DNA of 64,000 bases from Thuidium tamariscinum (GCA_947034885.2 OX344751.2:20274001-20338000); one strand, 5' to 3'. Numbered from the stretch's first letter, positions 1 to 12,584 are shown. The notes: a model not told the origin generated them from the letters alone. Made by a program: numbers and translations.

Positions 1-330
1 CGGCCTTTTAGGCTCAATTAGGAAGGATTCCCAACTTTTGGGTGGGGATTTGACTGGCTGACCCTCATTTGGCTCACCGAATTTAGCCCAGAATTAGTAT
101 TGATTTTCTTCTTAAAATCATCATTTGAGGTTTATTAAGGTAAGAGGTCCTATAATGGACCATCTAAGGGCTGAAACAGAATTTCAGGGAGGGTAAAACT
201 CTAAAAATATTTTTCAGTAAATTTTCCTTGAAAAACAAGTAGAATTGACATCTAACCCAAGTCGTTTCATATTTTTTTGAGCTTTTTTGAATTAGTTATC
301 AAATTTTGAAGTTGAAAGGGCATAGGGCTA
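1..330. other. AT-rich spacer
   Basis: No open reading frame, RNA gene or clear repeat boundary is visible here. The first bases are cut by the window edge. Confidence 0.5.
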
Positions 331-434
331 TAAAATGGTGCCCTAGCTACAATGTACATTGTCAATACACTACGGAAGGCTATGAAAAAGCAACATGTAC
401 AACTACTATACATTTAAGATAGGGCACCATTTTA
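331..434. repeat. Short inverted-repeat element, 104 bp
   Basis: The segment begins TAAAATGGTGCCCTA and ends with its exact reverse complement, giving 15-bp perfect terminal inverted repeats around about 74 bp of AT-rich spacer. This is the size and form of a MITE or a foldback remnant. No target-site duplication could be identified, so the superfamily is open. Confidence 0.6.
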
Positions 435-493
435 GAACCCGGTCCATTTAAGAACCTTCTACCTTAGTAAGGATTTAGGAATTTTTGAGGGAT

Positions 494-860
494 TAACCTC
501 TAAGCGTCTGTCATTTCCAGAATTGACGATTTGAGAAAAGTAATTATAAAATACTATTTGGAAGAATATTTTGGAATTGTGATTCAAACAAAAGTTGTAG
601 ATTTTGAGTTTTAGATTCCATCTGTATGGTTAGGTTCCCCAATGCTTTCACCAATATTTTTCTATAAATTTTTAAAGGAAAATTTCAAAACTCCTTTGAA
701 ATTTAATTATAAGCACAATATTGTTATTTTTTTGAGTTAAATTTGTTGAAGTGGGTTTGAAATGAGGTTCTCTTCATATGGTGGTTCTTTTGGAATTTTT
801 GTCTTCTTGAAATGTATGACCTCATTTTTGCAAATCTAGTTTTGAACTAGAGTCAACACA
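494..860 (+). repeat. Degenerate dispersed repeat (copy 1 of pair with 21230-21570)
   Basis: This stretch aligns by eye with 21230-21570. Both start with a TTAACC(C/T)CTAA motif and share the blocks GGAAGAATATTTTGGAATTG, CACCAATATTTTTCTATAAA and ACCTCATTTTTGC in the same order and spacing. Both copies are AT-rich and non-coding. They look like diverged copies of a non-autonomous element whose other end is no longer clear. Confidence 0.55.
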
Positions 861-1887
861 AGTCAAACACTTGAGATACTTCCGCATTTGTAATTTAGAA
901 AATTATGAATTTTGGTAACACCAAATTCAACCCTCAGATAGGACAACAACTTCATAAAGAATCTCTAAAAGTTAGGATGACTTTCATCCATGCAGTAATC
1001 AGTAGGAAAAACAACTCTCGATTTGTTCATCGTCCAAAAATTGGACATTAGAGCACTTCAAGGTTAAACATTATCCAAAAGATCATCCGAATATCGCATG
1101 AGTGTTGATGAAACAAATGACATTTAATTCTAGAAGGATGTTGCAGACAATTAATATACAATGGATGACAACATATTTTTCCTTGTAAGACATACATACA
1201 ACTATTCATCCTCTATTTTAGGGTTGAAAAGCGTAGAAATATTCTACAATACTTTGACTTCCAATAAGTACATTTGAGATTTTTTTATAGTAGATGATGT
1301 CACACAATATTAGAATGCATGATTTCTATGGCAACCAACCCGTCCTTCTAAGGTTAACTCCTAACCCCTAAACTCATATAATACTTGGGCAATACTAGGT
1401 GGTCTCTATATCAAAATTAGGTGATACCAATTTAAAATTTGTCTATTGGTCAAGATTACAAAATAGCAATAATTTTACTACTCTAATCAAAAGAATGAAA
1501 AAAATTCTACATAAAATAGTCAACATCTTTTGATTATAGTCAACTAGAAAATAATTCTGCTTCAGAAACACTAATTCCTAATGGGACATCCAACAAGGCC
1601 ATAGATTTTGTACGCATTGTTCTCCTTTGGAGGAAAATCAATTTTGTTCTTTATATTCCATATATATACATGTAGTAAAATGTAATTTCTTTAAACATGC
1701 ATATGTTAAATTTGAAATTGCTATTACTTAATTTTTAAACAAACATTTGACTACTTTTTGCTAATCTATATAATGTGATTTTCAATGGCCAAATATTCTT
1801 AAACAAATTTTCAATAACATTCTTCACATTGAGTGATTCTAGTAATTAAATAGCTAAAACTCATCAACAAACCTTCTAAACCAATTA
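861..1887. other. AT-rich spacer
   Basis: No gene. A fragment reading AACCCCTAAACTCAT near 1363 resembles the ends of the TTAACCCCTAAA element family, without a visible partner. Confidence 0.4.
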
Positions 1888-2145
1888 CTCCCTCCATCTT
1901 GAAATGATTGTACTATCTATAATTTTGTCAATATTTTTTTGAGCCAATTTTATTGATCATATTAGAAATAAGATAATTTTTTTAAAGTTACAAATTTCAT
2001 ATCACTAGAACCAACGAACATTGCATGTGTTCATTGCAACCTAAATAAAATTAGCTACAAAGAATTCTCCATATGACCTAAATGCAAAAGAACCTTAAAA
2101 GAAATATGACATTCAAAGTGGACAATCATTTTAAGATGGAGGGAG
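1888..2145. mobile_element. Stowaway-type MITE, 258 bp
   Basis: The element begins CTCCCTCCATCTTGAAATGA and ends with a near-perfect reverse complement (TTTTAAGATGGAGGGAG). It is flanked on both sides by TA, at 1886-1887 and 2146-2147. The CTCCCTCC start and TA duplication are hallmarks of Stowaway elements, the non-autonomous partners of plant Tc1/mariner transposases. It has no coding capacity. Confidence 0.85.
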
Positions 2146-2299
2146 TATTCAACAAAGATTAGTCATCATGGTGCATCCATTTAAAGGTCATTGGCTAACT
2201 ACTTGTCATATCAACTACATGGATTTTTCCTTTTTTTTTGTTATGAGTATGGATTTAAGTTTTTGTCATAGGATCTTATAAATTTTTTCCATAAATTTT

Positions 2300-3235
2300 T
2301 TCATCCCTAAAGGTTTTTGACTATGTTTTTGCCAAATATGTTCCACCATTGCCATTTCAATTACAAGGACCAAATTTTAGGAGAAAAACATTTTTGGACA
2401 CAAGTAACTATAGGATTTTGTAGTAAGGTAATTTAAAATGATGTAGAAAAAATTTCAAGAATTTCAACCATGTAGATTGGAATATATTAGTGCTTGAATT
2501 TTTAAAAAGCCCTTTTGGGGGCCTTGTGAAAAAACGAGGCACAAGCTTGCATTTGTATGAAAAAATGTCTAAAATTATTGTTATCCTTTAAATTCATTCT
2601 TCAAGGCAAGTTGGTTATGTGCTTGAAAATTCTCAAATCATGTGGAATTGTTCAATATATAGGAAAAAAATAGTAAGTAGAAAGAAGTAGAAAATGATTC
2701 AAAACACTAAATTGTTAATAGCTTAGTTATGGAATTGAAAAATGACAATCACAATGGCTGTAATGTTGTAATAAATAATCTACACCCAATATATATATTT
2801 TCAAAAATATTGAAAATTGAGTTAAATAAAGGACACCAAAGTTTATTTTAGAGTACTGAATTAATTGCCTACAAGACTACAAACTTGAACTCCTCATAAC
2901 TTTCATCTCAACTATTCAAAATAGAATGATTTGAAGTTTTATATCTATATATCTATTTATTTTGGAAGTCCAATTTTTTTCCTTTCTAAAAAGAAAATTG
3001 ATTTAAAAAAAATTAGACTACCCAAGTTGCCTATTGAACATTGAAAACTACATATCATACAATAATTTTTAACCATATAGTAAAAATGTTATGAAAATTT
3101 TTGGGCCTTAAAGCTACTCTTAGAGAAAATGTTGTGTGAAAATTTCAAAGGAGAAAAACAATTACATTCATGGTATGGTACCCAAAATTTCTGCATTGCC
3201 AAAAAATGCAGTTTGATCTTTCAAGGGTTAACATA
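2300..3235 (+). repeat. Degenerate copy of the 26837-27779 TIR element
   Basis: Internal blocks match 26837-27779 in order: GGATTTTGTAGTAAGG, a GTAGAAAAAATTTCAAGAA-like block, GAAAGAAGTAG, and GTTGTAATAAATAATCTACAC. The left end (CATCCCTAAAGG) and right end (AAGGGTTAACAT) are eroded versions of the TTAACCCCTAAA termini. No protein can be read. It is an old, AT-decayed copy of a non-autonomous DNA element. Confidence 0.6.
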
Positions 3236-5820
3236 GCTAAAGCCTTTAGTAAGCCTTTCCATCAATTGTATAGATGAAATTCTACTTGATGACCTCTTCA
3301 ATTATAATTTGGACTCAAGAAATTCCAAATTCCGTAGCTAAGGGATTTAATGTTCAATAAGTTAATTTTAGTTAGAATAGTTCCTTGCACCTTCTTTCTC
3401 TAAGTTTTCTCAAGATCCTTTGTCAAGATCAATAATTCTTAGTATAAATTGACATTTTTAATGTTTATAAATTTTTTTATTAAAGGTTTTTGGCCTTTAA
3501 ATGTAATCCATGCAACTATTATATTATTCAAGATACTAAAATCACAAAGTGCAAAGAATGTTATGATGAAAACATATTACCAACGATCACTAGTAGAAAT
3601 TTGATCTTGGAAAATCAACTAGTTGACGAGGTGAATTAATTTTAAATAATAAAGAAATAAATAATAAAATGATTTTTTGCCTCACTCAAATCATATTGTT
3701 GTCATTGTGTGCCATGACGTTGAAATTTGAGTAAGAAAATGTACTAATAAATTGTATCAATGCATTGGAACATATCATTACTGGTATACATTGTTGCCTT
3801 GAGTAACCAATGTACTTATACATGTATAATATGGCTGCTTCTACTAGCAAGAATGAAATCCAAAATCCTCTTTGTAAGAAAAATGGCCTACTATGATAGT
3901 AAAGAACTCAAATGTATTAGTCTTCTTTTGCATGCACAAATCGATATCAAATTTTTATTATAAAAATCTTTGTTGGTCAATATTACAAAAATATTATATG
4001 GTAGAAAATGCATGAATTAGACTCTTGAAAAAATGCAAAGGAGAAGATGTCAATGTAAACCACAATATTCAACTATATTGCTAGGAATAATTAAATTGCA
4101 ATGTTGATAACAATTATAATACAATAATTTCAAGTACAATAATTAAATTATAAGATCATAATAATTAGGCAATGCTTTTAATTCAATTACTACATGATCT
4201 ATCAAATTGAATTTTAGTGACATTCTAAACATAGTTTATTTTGGTTTAGGATTAAGGATCTATTATACATACTTATATGGAATCTACTTAAACTTGACTT
4301 TTTTAGATCAATCAAATTGAATTTTAGGTGTGTCTTCTAATTATTGTTTAACTTAAATTAAATTTCTAGCCCTGCTATAATCATGTAAATCAAGACTTTC
4401 ATATTCTTGCATTCGGTAGGTAGAAATCAAGAGACTAGATAATAAATGCTCCTTGATTTTTTTGGAAATGGACTATTGGATCTTCTAAATTAACTAGAAT
4501 AGATTTCTTTAGTCTTAAATTTTAAGTTCTAGTAGCTAGAGACCATTATTCTAATAGTAGGCGCATTTACAATATAAAGAGTAAATCTAAGTATAGTAAA
4601 TGATTAATTTTCTAAATTATAAAGCCCTACTAATCAATTGATCCAACATAATTAAAAATATATATATTTTATATGACAATTTATCATGAACTAGAATTTG
4701 ATTTTTTTTTATAAATTCTTTGAATTAAAGAGGGACTAAAAGATGAATTTCACCTACACTTAATAACTACAAAAATAAAATAGGAATATTTCTATAATTC
4801 AAATCTATAAAATGTGAAGAATTTTTTGCTTCTAGAAAGATAAAAAATATCTTCTTATTTAGTGTCAATTTTGTCTCCTTAATTGTAAATGCACCCTTTA
4901 ATTATCAAGTTCAAATCATTTTTCAATTTTTAATAAAGTCCATGACAAGTAGTGTAGTTTAATGAATAAAATACTATACCTTAGTTACTCATATAATTCA
5001 TAGTAAATGTATTTAGATTAAGAGCAATGCAAAGCAATCTTCTACACTTATTTTCTTAACCAAATCAATGATGGGCATTCATTTCAAGATTTTTAGTAGA
5101 TAGTGCCTTTTAGAGGTCAATCATACACAATATTGCATCAAAGATATTGAAGTAGAATAACAAAACTTTAGTATCAGGATTATGCTAGCCTAGTTTACTA
5201 CTCCAAATATGAAGGCTTCTTCTTTAAGACTGAACATTTTTCTTTGTTGAACAATTGGCATGAAAGATTTCTTGGATAATAATAATTTTTTAATATTAAA
5301 TTAGGTAAGAAGAAGAAGATCCTCCATATCCAGAGAAAGAGCAATTGTAATTGTGAGGTGGTATTTGTTAGGTTCATACTCAAAAAACAAGCTAGTGGTA
5401 ATATAACAATGTCATGTTCAATTGTAAAGTAGTTGATTGTTTCTTTTAGTTGCAATAAGTTGAATGTCTCAAGTTCAATAACTATAGATTTTCTATGCTC
5501 ATCCCTATATAAAATGGATTAATGGGACATTTGCCATTAGGTGAATATGGACACCATTTCTAAACTTCAAATAACTTAGGTGTCTTCAAATAACTTAAAC
5601 TAATTTAGGTCTCTATCCTAAATTGCCTTTATACCACATAAAACATTGAGTTTATATAGAAAGCTCTAAATAATAATAGTCACTTTATAGTAAAGTTCTA
5701 TTTTCCTCTTTTAAATTTGTGGTGACAAAAACACTAATATATCAATGGCGTAAAAAAATTCATTCCATCATTACTAGTAGTACTGTACATACTTTGTAAT
5801 TGAGACATCACAACTCACTT
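3236..5820. other. AT-rich spacer
   Basis: No gene, RNA or bounded repeat is seen. The only short open frames are low-complexity and match nothing recognisable. Confidence 0.5.
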
Positions 5821-5936
5821 AATTTGTATCTGACATTTTTACGCCTAAACATCATTTCACAAGTACACAAGCTCACACAATTTGTATCTGACATTTTTAG
5901 GCCTAAACATCATTTCACAAGTACACAAGCTCACAC
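5821..5936. repeat. Tandem duplication, 2 x 58 bp
   Basis: A 58-bp unit starting AATTTGTATCTGACATTTTT is repeated head to tail, with one difference near its middle (ACGCC versus AGGCC). The near identity points to a recent local duplication. Non-coding. Confidence 0.9.
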
Positions 5937-6009
5937 ATCAAAGAAATTTCTTACCTTCTTTCATGCAGTGAAAGGATATGAAGGCAAAGTGCATTAAGTA
6001 TATTTACTA

Positions 6010-6241
6010 CTCCATCCATCCCAAAGTAAGTGTCTCCATCGAATTTTTTATTTTTTTTATTTTTTTCAAGTAGGTTGTATGGAGGCTTTCTTGGTCTTGA
6101 TTTTATTTAGGTTGCAACAAACACATATGATGTTCTTCATTGCTTGTGGTGATAAAAAGTTTGGACCCATTTTGAGTTATGATCCATAAATTTCGTATTA
6201 ACAAAACGTGAGGTGGAGAGAATACTTATTTTGAGATGGAG
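6010..6241. mobile_element. Stowaway-type MITE, 232 bp
   Basis: It starts CTCCATCCATCCCAAAGTAA and ends with CTTATTTTGAGATGGAG, the imperfect reverse complement. TA dinucleotides flank it at 6008-6009 and 6242-6243. The TIR is a typical Stowaway consensus variant (CTCCxTCC...CCCAAAATAAGTG). It differs in TIR sequence from the copy at 1888-2145, so it is a separate subfamily. Confidence 0.85.
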
Positions 6242-7309
6242 TACCAAACATGCTCTTGTTTCAGGATAAAATGTTAAACACAAACGCAGGCCCCAATGCC
6301 TAAACTCATAGAGGTCGTGGAAGCCTGAAAAAACTGAAATTGGAAGTAGGGATGCTGACTGAAATTGGTAAGAAACACTCACAAAATTGCAAAGTATCCC
6401 TCAGCTCGAAACAAAATGAGTAGAATGAAATGCAAGGTCTAAGATTTGAATATGAAAAGAAAAGCATATATGTATACCACAGCTCGTTGATGCTTAAGAT
6501 CATGATCAGAAAGAAAGCTAATCAGCAGAAAAAGGTGTCTCTCGAAGTAACTTACCTCGAGCTCGCCACATCAAATGTTTGGGTCCCAAGTCTACAGTTC
6601 AAAATGGTAGTAGTCATTGCGTTTTCATGAGCACCGCTACCTTTCCTCCTATGAAACTACCAGTAGACCAGATAGAAGGCTGACAACCACATGGGAAATG
6701 AAGAAAAGAGACCGCGTAAAATTGAGCCAGTCAGGCATCCGTGATGATGATACACCAATCTTGTTTACAGGGTGTATGGACATTCGGATTTAATAGAACA
6801 GGTGAATTGATCGAACAGTGAATTGGGTAATGAAACAGTATCAAGCTCACTACGATTGAATAGTGTAGTTGAGGATAAAAATCATCCTCTGCTGATTTGA
6901 CCTATTTCGGCATTGCAAGAAGACGTGAACGAGAATGCAGAAGTTGAGGTCCAACAGAGATTGCAATTCCGGAGCCAAATCAGCGCCAGAAGCCCATTCT
7001 AAAAAGCTCCCGAAATGAAAACGCACAGAACGGAAACTGAAGCTGCACAATATCACAGATTTACACCGACCAATATCCTATCAAACCCATCTCACGCATT
7101 CCTTCTTAAGGATGAAACACTCAAAGAATTCTAGCTACCATTATCAGCAAATTTCAAAATCCATGAAAACCCAATACACTTGTAAAGAAAACACACTTCT
7201 TAAAGTTCAAACAGACGCATGCGACTCATTTTTCCGAATGTTCAATCTCTACTCCACATACTTTTCAAAAAGTGCGGAAAACAAAGTGAAAAGAATGAGG
7301 CAAACCAGC
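6242..7309. other. GC-richer unassigned flank of the QCR7 fragment
   Basis: Base composition is less AT-rich than in the surrounding desert, as expected near a gene. On the minus strand a strong 5' splice-site string, GAG then GTAAGTTAC, lies at about 6547-6559, but no exon upstream of it gives a recognisable protein. The C-terminal exon expected for QCR7 was looked for here and not found. Confidence 0.35.
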
Positions 7310-7648
7310 AAGTCTTTAAGCAAGTACTGATGCTTCATCGAGTAGTCCATGGCACGCTTCGCACGCTGGTTGCGGTAACTTAGTCGACCTCTTGCTGCGG
7401 TTCAAAGCAAGTTCAAAGACTCTTTGATTTCTAAATCACTCAGGTCGTCGTACAAGTCATCGTTCCACAAACCTGGAACCTCGCAAAAAACAAAAAAAAT
7501 CAACTCTCAATTCAAGACCAAGAGAGAGCCATGGGAATTATCAAAAGAATTAGGGTTTAGGAGGGGGAAAAACACTCTGACTGTATTTCTTGAGCTCATT
7601 GGCTATGGCAGCCTGGTAACGAAGAAAGGCCCAATTCCACATGGGCTT
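7310..7648 (-). pseudogene. QCR7-like (cytochrome b-c1 complex subunit 7) gene fragment, broken
   Basis: Two minus-strand exons resemble plant QCR7, the small matrix-side subunit of mitochondrial complex III (ubiquinol-cytochrome c reductase). Exon a (7648 to 7582) follows an ACTTACAG acceptor and reads KPMWNWAFLRYQAAIANELK then KY. It joins in phase 1 to exon b from 7472, which reads LWNDDLYDDLSDLEIKESL. This corresponds to the family segment with YDDLYD and IKEAL. An in-frame TGA lies at 7402-7404. After it the same frame continues with RNQRAKRAMDYSMKHQYLLK, a strong match to the conserved NQR.KRAMD.SMKHQYLP segment. The donor after exon a is GTCAGAG, a poor site. No initiator exon and no C-terminal exon were found. 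The stop, weak donor and missing ends indicate a decayed gene copy; a sequencing error cannot be excluded. The homology is clear to me from recalled family sequence, not from a search. Confidence 0.7.
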
Positions 7649-9920
7649 CTGTAAGTCTTTTGCTTAGCTTGGCAGCTACGGCGATTTAAATAAAAATCTA
7701 CAACTTTCGTAGTGTTGGAATGCATGTCCAGATGAGAGTGAAATCTTGATTCTTTTCACTCACTTGATGCAGATTTCATCTTTAATTACTGTGTGAACAA
7801 AAAGATCTTACGTTTGTGACAAATGAAGAATTGTAAAGGCCTAGTCACACCTGCTGTTTCAGAGCCTATTTCTTAACACTGGTCAATAATTTTTTAAGGC
7901 TGAAATTGTGGAAACGCTCTGACGTAATCTCATTCTGCATGAACCTGGAACAACCTCCATGATGCTGGCCACATCTGGGAAAATTTAGTGAACAAACGCT
8001 AAGGTAACTACACCCTTTCGCATTTGTTAACTTACCTAAAGAGGACATCAGGACAATTTTTGAAGTACATTTGAGAATGTACACCCAACAGCTACACGAG
8101 CTCACGTCTGTTTTAGGTCATGTACCAAAACTATTGAATCCTTATCATTTTTGCATACAACAATAAAATAAGAATTGATTAGTTGCATCAAAATGTCCTT
8201 CTAATTCTTGACATTGGTTTCTTAAAATTAGACTAGTTTAATAAAAGTAACAGCACTCAATGATTTATTTCGAGTAAGTCATGCAAGGTCACATCTCTTT
8301 CTTTCAAGTGCCATACTTGGATTTCAGCGATCGGCAGGCTCATATTTGAATTCTGTTAAGTTCTCGCACAGCTCAAAAGCGACAGGCATTCAACGAGCCA
8401 TCCTTACAATTACCGTTCCATTCCCAACTAAAAACAATCGATCAACAATCGAATACAGAGCATTTATCTCTGAAACTTCCTTTCGCCACAATTGCACACA
8501 AAGAGCAAGTGAGCAACAAGACATAATTTTTTATGACGGATTCAATCGCTGAAACCTTTACACAGGACATTATTTCAATTATGAACAGTTCAAGCATAGT
8601 ATGTACAATGACTGGGCCTTGACAGTATGAAATTTGAGGATGGTTTTGGTGTTTAGAATGTACTTTGGTTTTTGTTCGACCTTGCTGGCTATTAAGAAAG
8701 GGTTGCGACATATCTTAACATGCATTTGTGGGCCTTTTGAATACGTAATTCTCTTAGTAAACAACTGCTAAACCGCGAGAGATTGACATTACCGGTATTG
8801 ATGTAAGACTGAATAATAATGGCCACTTATTCCTGATGTTGTCAAGTAACTTAATGCTTCTTTCTTAATCAAATCTTTCTCCTGCGCACGAAGTGCGTCC
8901 CCCCCCCCTTTTTTGGAAACACATGGACAAATTCCACTGCAGAACGGAACGAGAGCACAGAACCAAGAGCCCGCGTCCCTGGCGGAAAATTTTTGAATTC
9001 TCTAAGATAATAATCAATCCGGATTTTAAATAAAAGGAATCAGCACGCAAGAGGCACTAAGACGAGAGAAGCCAGTCCTTCGCCTGCTAAAGCGGCAGAG
9101 CCGCCGGGTCGAGCTCAAAGAAGTACGCCCTTCTGGAGGGCTTCCAAAACAGTGCAAATTGCTCCAGAAATCTTCAGCGTGGGAAGATTGCCTGTTGTAT
9201 TATTAACAAACACAAGGCCAGAAAGTTGCGGTGTATCGAGATGATTGCAGAGTTAACTGCCATGTTCCAAACCTGCAAACTGAACCTGCCCACCTAACAG
9301 CCCCAATAAGACTTTATATATACCTCATCATCAGACTTTAAGAAATGGTTTGCAGCTTTTTCTCTTTTCTTTTCTTTTTCCTTGCAGCACATGGACAATT
9401 TCCATTGATAGAGATGATGTACATCAAATCAGAGGAACCAGTCGTCTGCTTTGTTTTTTAGTCTTTGTTTTGCATTTTCGGAAGAAAGTACCACCGACGA
9501 CAGGTAATCAAACTGCAAGAACCCCACGAGACCAACAGGGCCAACAGCTAAGAGGGGAGAGCAGGCGCCAATCAGGCGAAAGCTCGTCTTAAGATGGGAT
9601 CTCTCCTCCCAAAAAACAGATTGGAACCAAGTGTTGCCAAAACCGCTTAACTTGAGGAAGATGCCTGTCTTGTCAGGGTGGAGCTCGCAGAGCTTCGAGG
9701 ACTTGAGAGCCAGGTGACCCGCGCATGATGAATGAAGGCCTCCCAAAGCACTTGCTTGAGTTTTTGAGGAGGCTAAGTTACGGGGTGCTGTGGAAGCAAA
9801 TGGTGTTGCGGTGTAACCATGAGATTCAAATAACAAAGTTTCTAGAGAGACTAGTGCCTTTCTTCACGCTTTGCGGCAACTTGGATCCCCAGCAAACATT
9901 GTTGCCATGTAAGAGCTAGC
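7649..9920. other. Unassigned GC-richer region
   Basis: Composition is gene-like but no product is recognised. The longest open stretch is on the minus strand at 9429-9836 (about 135 codons), with no conserved motif that I know. A run of ten C lies near 8899-8908. The region could hold the 5' part and promoter of the broken QCR7 copy, a non-coding transcript, or an old gene fragment. None of these can be decided from sequence alone. Confidence 0.35.
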
Positions 9921-12185
9921 CATCAATCAACAACAGTTGGAATCCCCAAGATAGTATACAAAACAAAGTAGACAAGCGAAGTTCCATGTGTGCCTTGTTT
10001 TTTCATAGTGGTGAAAGTCATGTAGAATGGTCTTGTCAAGTCCAGCTTGACAATTGGTGCAAAAGTACGGATATTCACAGCCACAAGTTGACACTCCAAC
10101 AGTGGATCATGACTAAATAGTGGTATACAAACCAAATAAAATCTACTTCTTTCTAGGGGAAGCTTGTTCTACACCTCGCATCATCTTGATGTCATGTTTA
10201 ATGTAGTCGTTCACATCAAACAATTGAATCACAATGGATGTTACCTAAAATGTTTCATACAAAACATGGATTTTTTGTCGTGAATGAATGGCAATTGATC
10301 CGAGTTGACCACATCCACCAACAGTGGTTGCAATCAACATTGGAATGCCTTATCCATGGTCATATATGCCACATTATGAAGGTCAATTAGTCTCCAATTG
10401 TTGAGATTGTCTCATGTCCCTCTTTTGTGTGGAAGAGCAATTGTACCTAGCTAGATTCATTCCTTTAGAGGGGAGTTTCAAAGAATCACTTGGTGTATCA
10501 TTGAAGTAAAGTCTAATCCAATTAGAAGCCAATATTTCTTATAGAACTTGATGATGTGACCATCAGATTCTAGGTAGTGGTATAGTTGTTTACATCCACT
10601 ACTTCCATAGCTTATTACAATTCTACTTTATTAATGGATTCAAAGAAGATCTTTTTAAAATTTTGAAGGAAGGCTATCCAGTAGTTGTCAAAGGAATTCT
10701 TCCATGGCATGGCTATTGATTGATTCAACATCTTAACCTCTGTCGTTGTAGAAAGATGAGTAGATCCAACTCAACCCAAAGCAGTCTTTGATGAAATCAC
10801 CTTCGTCATCGTGGAAACATGTAACGGTGGAAGATGACAGCTTTTCAAGAGTAGCTTTTTTTTTTTGATATGACAGGGTCATTGCAATATTTCTAGTAGA
10901 AGGTGATTGCACAAAACACTTATTGATTTTTTTGCATTTTGTTCAATATTCATGATATTTTCTACAATATTTAAAAATTAGAAAAAATTAATTAAAATTA
11001 GAAAAATTTAGTCAATATATTCATCTTTAAGATGAAGGTAACTAGAAAAGGAATGCATAGAAGATTTTCTAATTAGGAGAACTAGAAAAGTACCAAATCT
11101 CAAGAAAAAAATATACTTTGATCTTTTAGTTAGTTTAAAATAGAAAATTAAATTAAATTTAAAAAAAAACAAAAAACTAGCTTGTGAAACAACTCTATGG
11201 ATATGGTCATTCACCAATAGAACTGCTTAAATAATAAAAGGAGAAAGAAGCACACTTTATAGACTTCTATCCTACATACTATTAATTATTTTTATGATTC
11301 CTTCAAACAATGGCTAAAAGTCTACTAGAATGATCATTACCTCCACATTTGAACTCCCAATTCATTTTTAGGTACTAAATAGTACCCTCAACTCTCTAAA
11401 TTAGCAAATGTGATATAAACTTTGAAGCTACTATTAGACAATAAAACATTTTGAAAACTACAAGAAAAATTAAGCAAGGTGTATAGTAGTCAATTATGAG
11501 TTCATACTTGATGGACTTCAACCTCTTATAGACAAAGTGAGCATTGAATTTTCAAATTAAATAATTATTTGCCTAGATAGTAGGTGAAGCTACCATGCAC
11601 CTAATATATATATATATATATATATATAAAACTTGAAATATTGTATATGGCTCATATAAGTATAAATACAACTTGATGTAATATATAAGGAGTATATAAG
11701 TACAATATTGACTCAAATGAATTATGCTCATCATATCCTTTATGTTTTATATATTATTGGTATGCAACTATCTATACATGGGTATTTATTTGTGGAGTGT
11801 ATTTATTGTACTTCATTCTTCACTTGACTATTGGATCTTTTATATTTTGAACCAAATTTAGTTGTAGCTAAAAATCTAGTGTATTTCCCAAAGTAAACCC
11901 TGTCTACTTGACAACAGAAAAGGAGGGAAGGATGTCACCTAAGGAATTTACAAGGCTACAAAGGATATGTCTAAATTGCCATGGCTATTGGCCTATTTTA
12001 ATGATATAAACTCTACCACCTACATCTTTACAAAGTACAATTTTGACACTAATCATTTTTTCTAATTTTCAAATCCAAAGTTCATGACATACTATCAAGG
12101 TGAGTTCAATTGTGAATTCAACAATATATGATTATATATTTCTTGAGATAAAGTGTGTTTCTTTAAAGGATAACCATGTTGAGCA
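9921..12185. other. AT-rich spacer with AT microsatellite
   Basis: No gene can be supported. 11603-11628 is a (TA)n microsatellite of about 13 repeats. The stretch 10200-10800 is somewhat less AT-rich but full of stops in every frame, and may be an old transposon remnant. Confidence 0.45.
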
Positions 12186-12188
12186 TTA

Positions 12189-12581
12189 GGGGTAGTCACG
12201 GCTCCTTCGAGCACCCAGATTTTGCAGAAGAATGAGGAAAAACAAGGTCCAATCAGGAGTTGATTAGCATAAAGGAGCTGTGACACCCCTTTCGAGTGCG
12301 GTGAGCGTGTAGAATCAGAATTGTGCGAATGCGTTTCCGGCTTTCACTTCATCGGTGTGATCAGCAACTCCGACGGTGCGATCGGCAGCTTCCAGTAACA
12401 ACTTCGTTCTTTAATGGTTCTTCACACTGCTTATTCACCTCTGAAGTAGAATAAGCGACACGGCAAAGTCTTCGCTGTCGAAAAATATTCCGTCGCATGC
12501 CGTCTTGTAAGAGCCAACCCTAAGCTGCCACGACACTTAACGGTGGCGAAGTTTGGCAGGGAAGAAGAGCCGTGACTACCC
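12189..12581. mobile_element. PIF/Harbinger-type element, 393 bp, GC-rich
   Basis: The element begins GGGGTAGTCACGGCTCCTTC and ends GAAGAGCCGTGACTACCC, its near reverse complement. It is flanked by TTA at 12186-12188 and 12582-12584. G-rich TIRs with a TTA/TAA duplication are the signature of Tourist/PIF-Harbinger elements. The interior is much richer in G+C and CpG than the surrounding DNA, with sharp boundaries, so it is younger than the AT-decayed families nearby or carries captured sequence. No protein is recognised in it. Confidence 0.8.
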
Positions 12582-12584
12582 TTA

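Noticed and set aside
8310-8345. A minus-strand ATG (MSLPIAEIQ followed by GTATGG) that would join in frame to the QCR7-like exon at 7648
   Set aside because: The encoded nine residues do not resemble the QCR7 N-terminus, and the match in phase alone is a one-in-three chance.
9429-9836. A 135-codon open frame on the minus strand
   Set aside because: No recognisable domain, no ATG-supported family start, and opposing frames of similar length. It is not called as a gene.
10200-10800. Possible retrotransposon remnant
   Set aside because: No reverse-transcriptase, integrase or protease motif could be read in any frame and no long terminal repeats were found.
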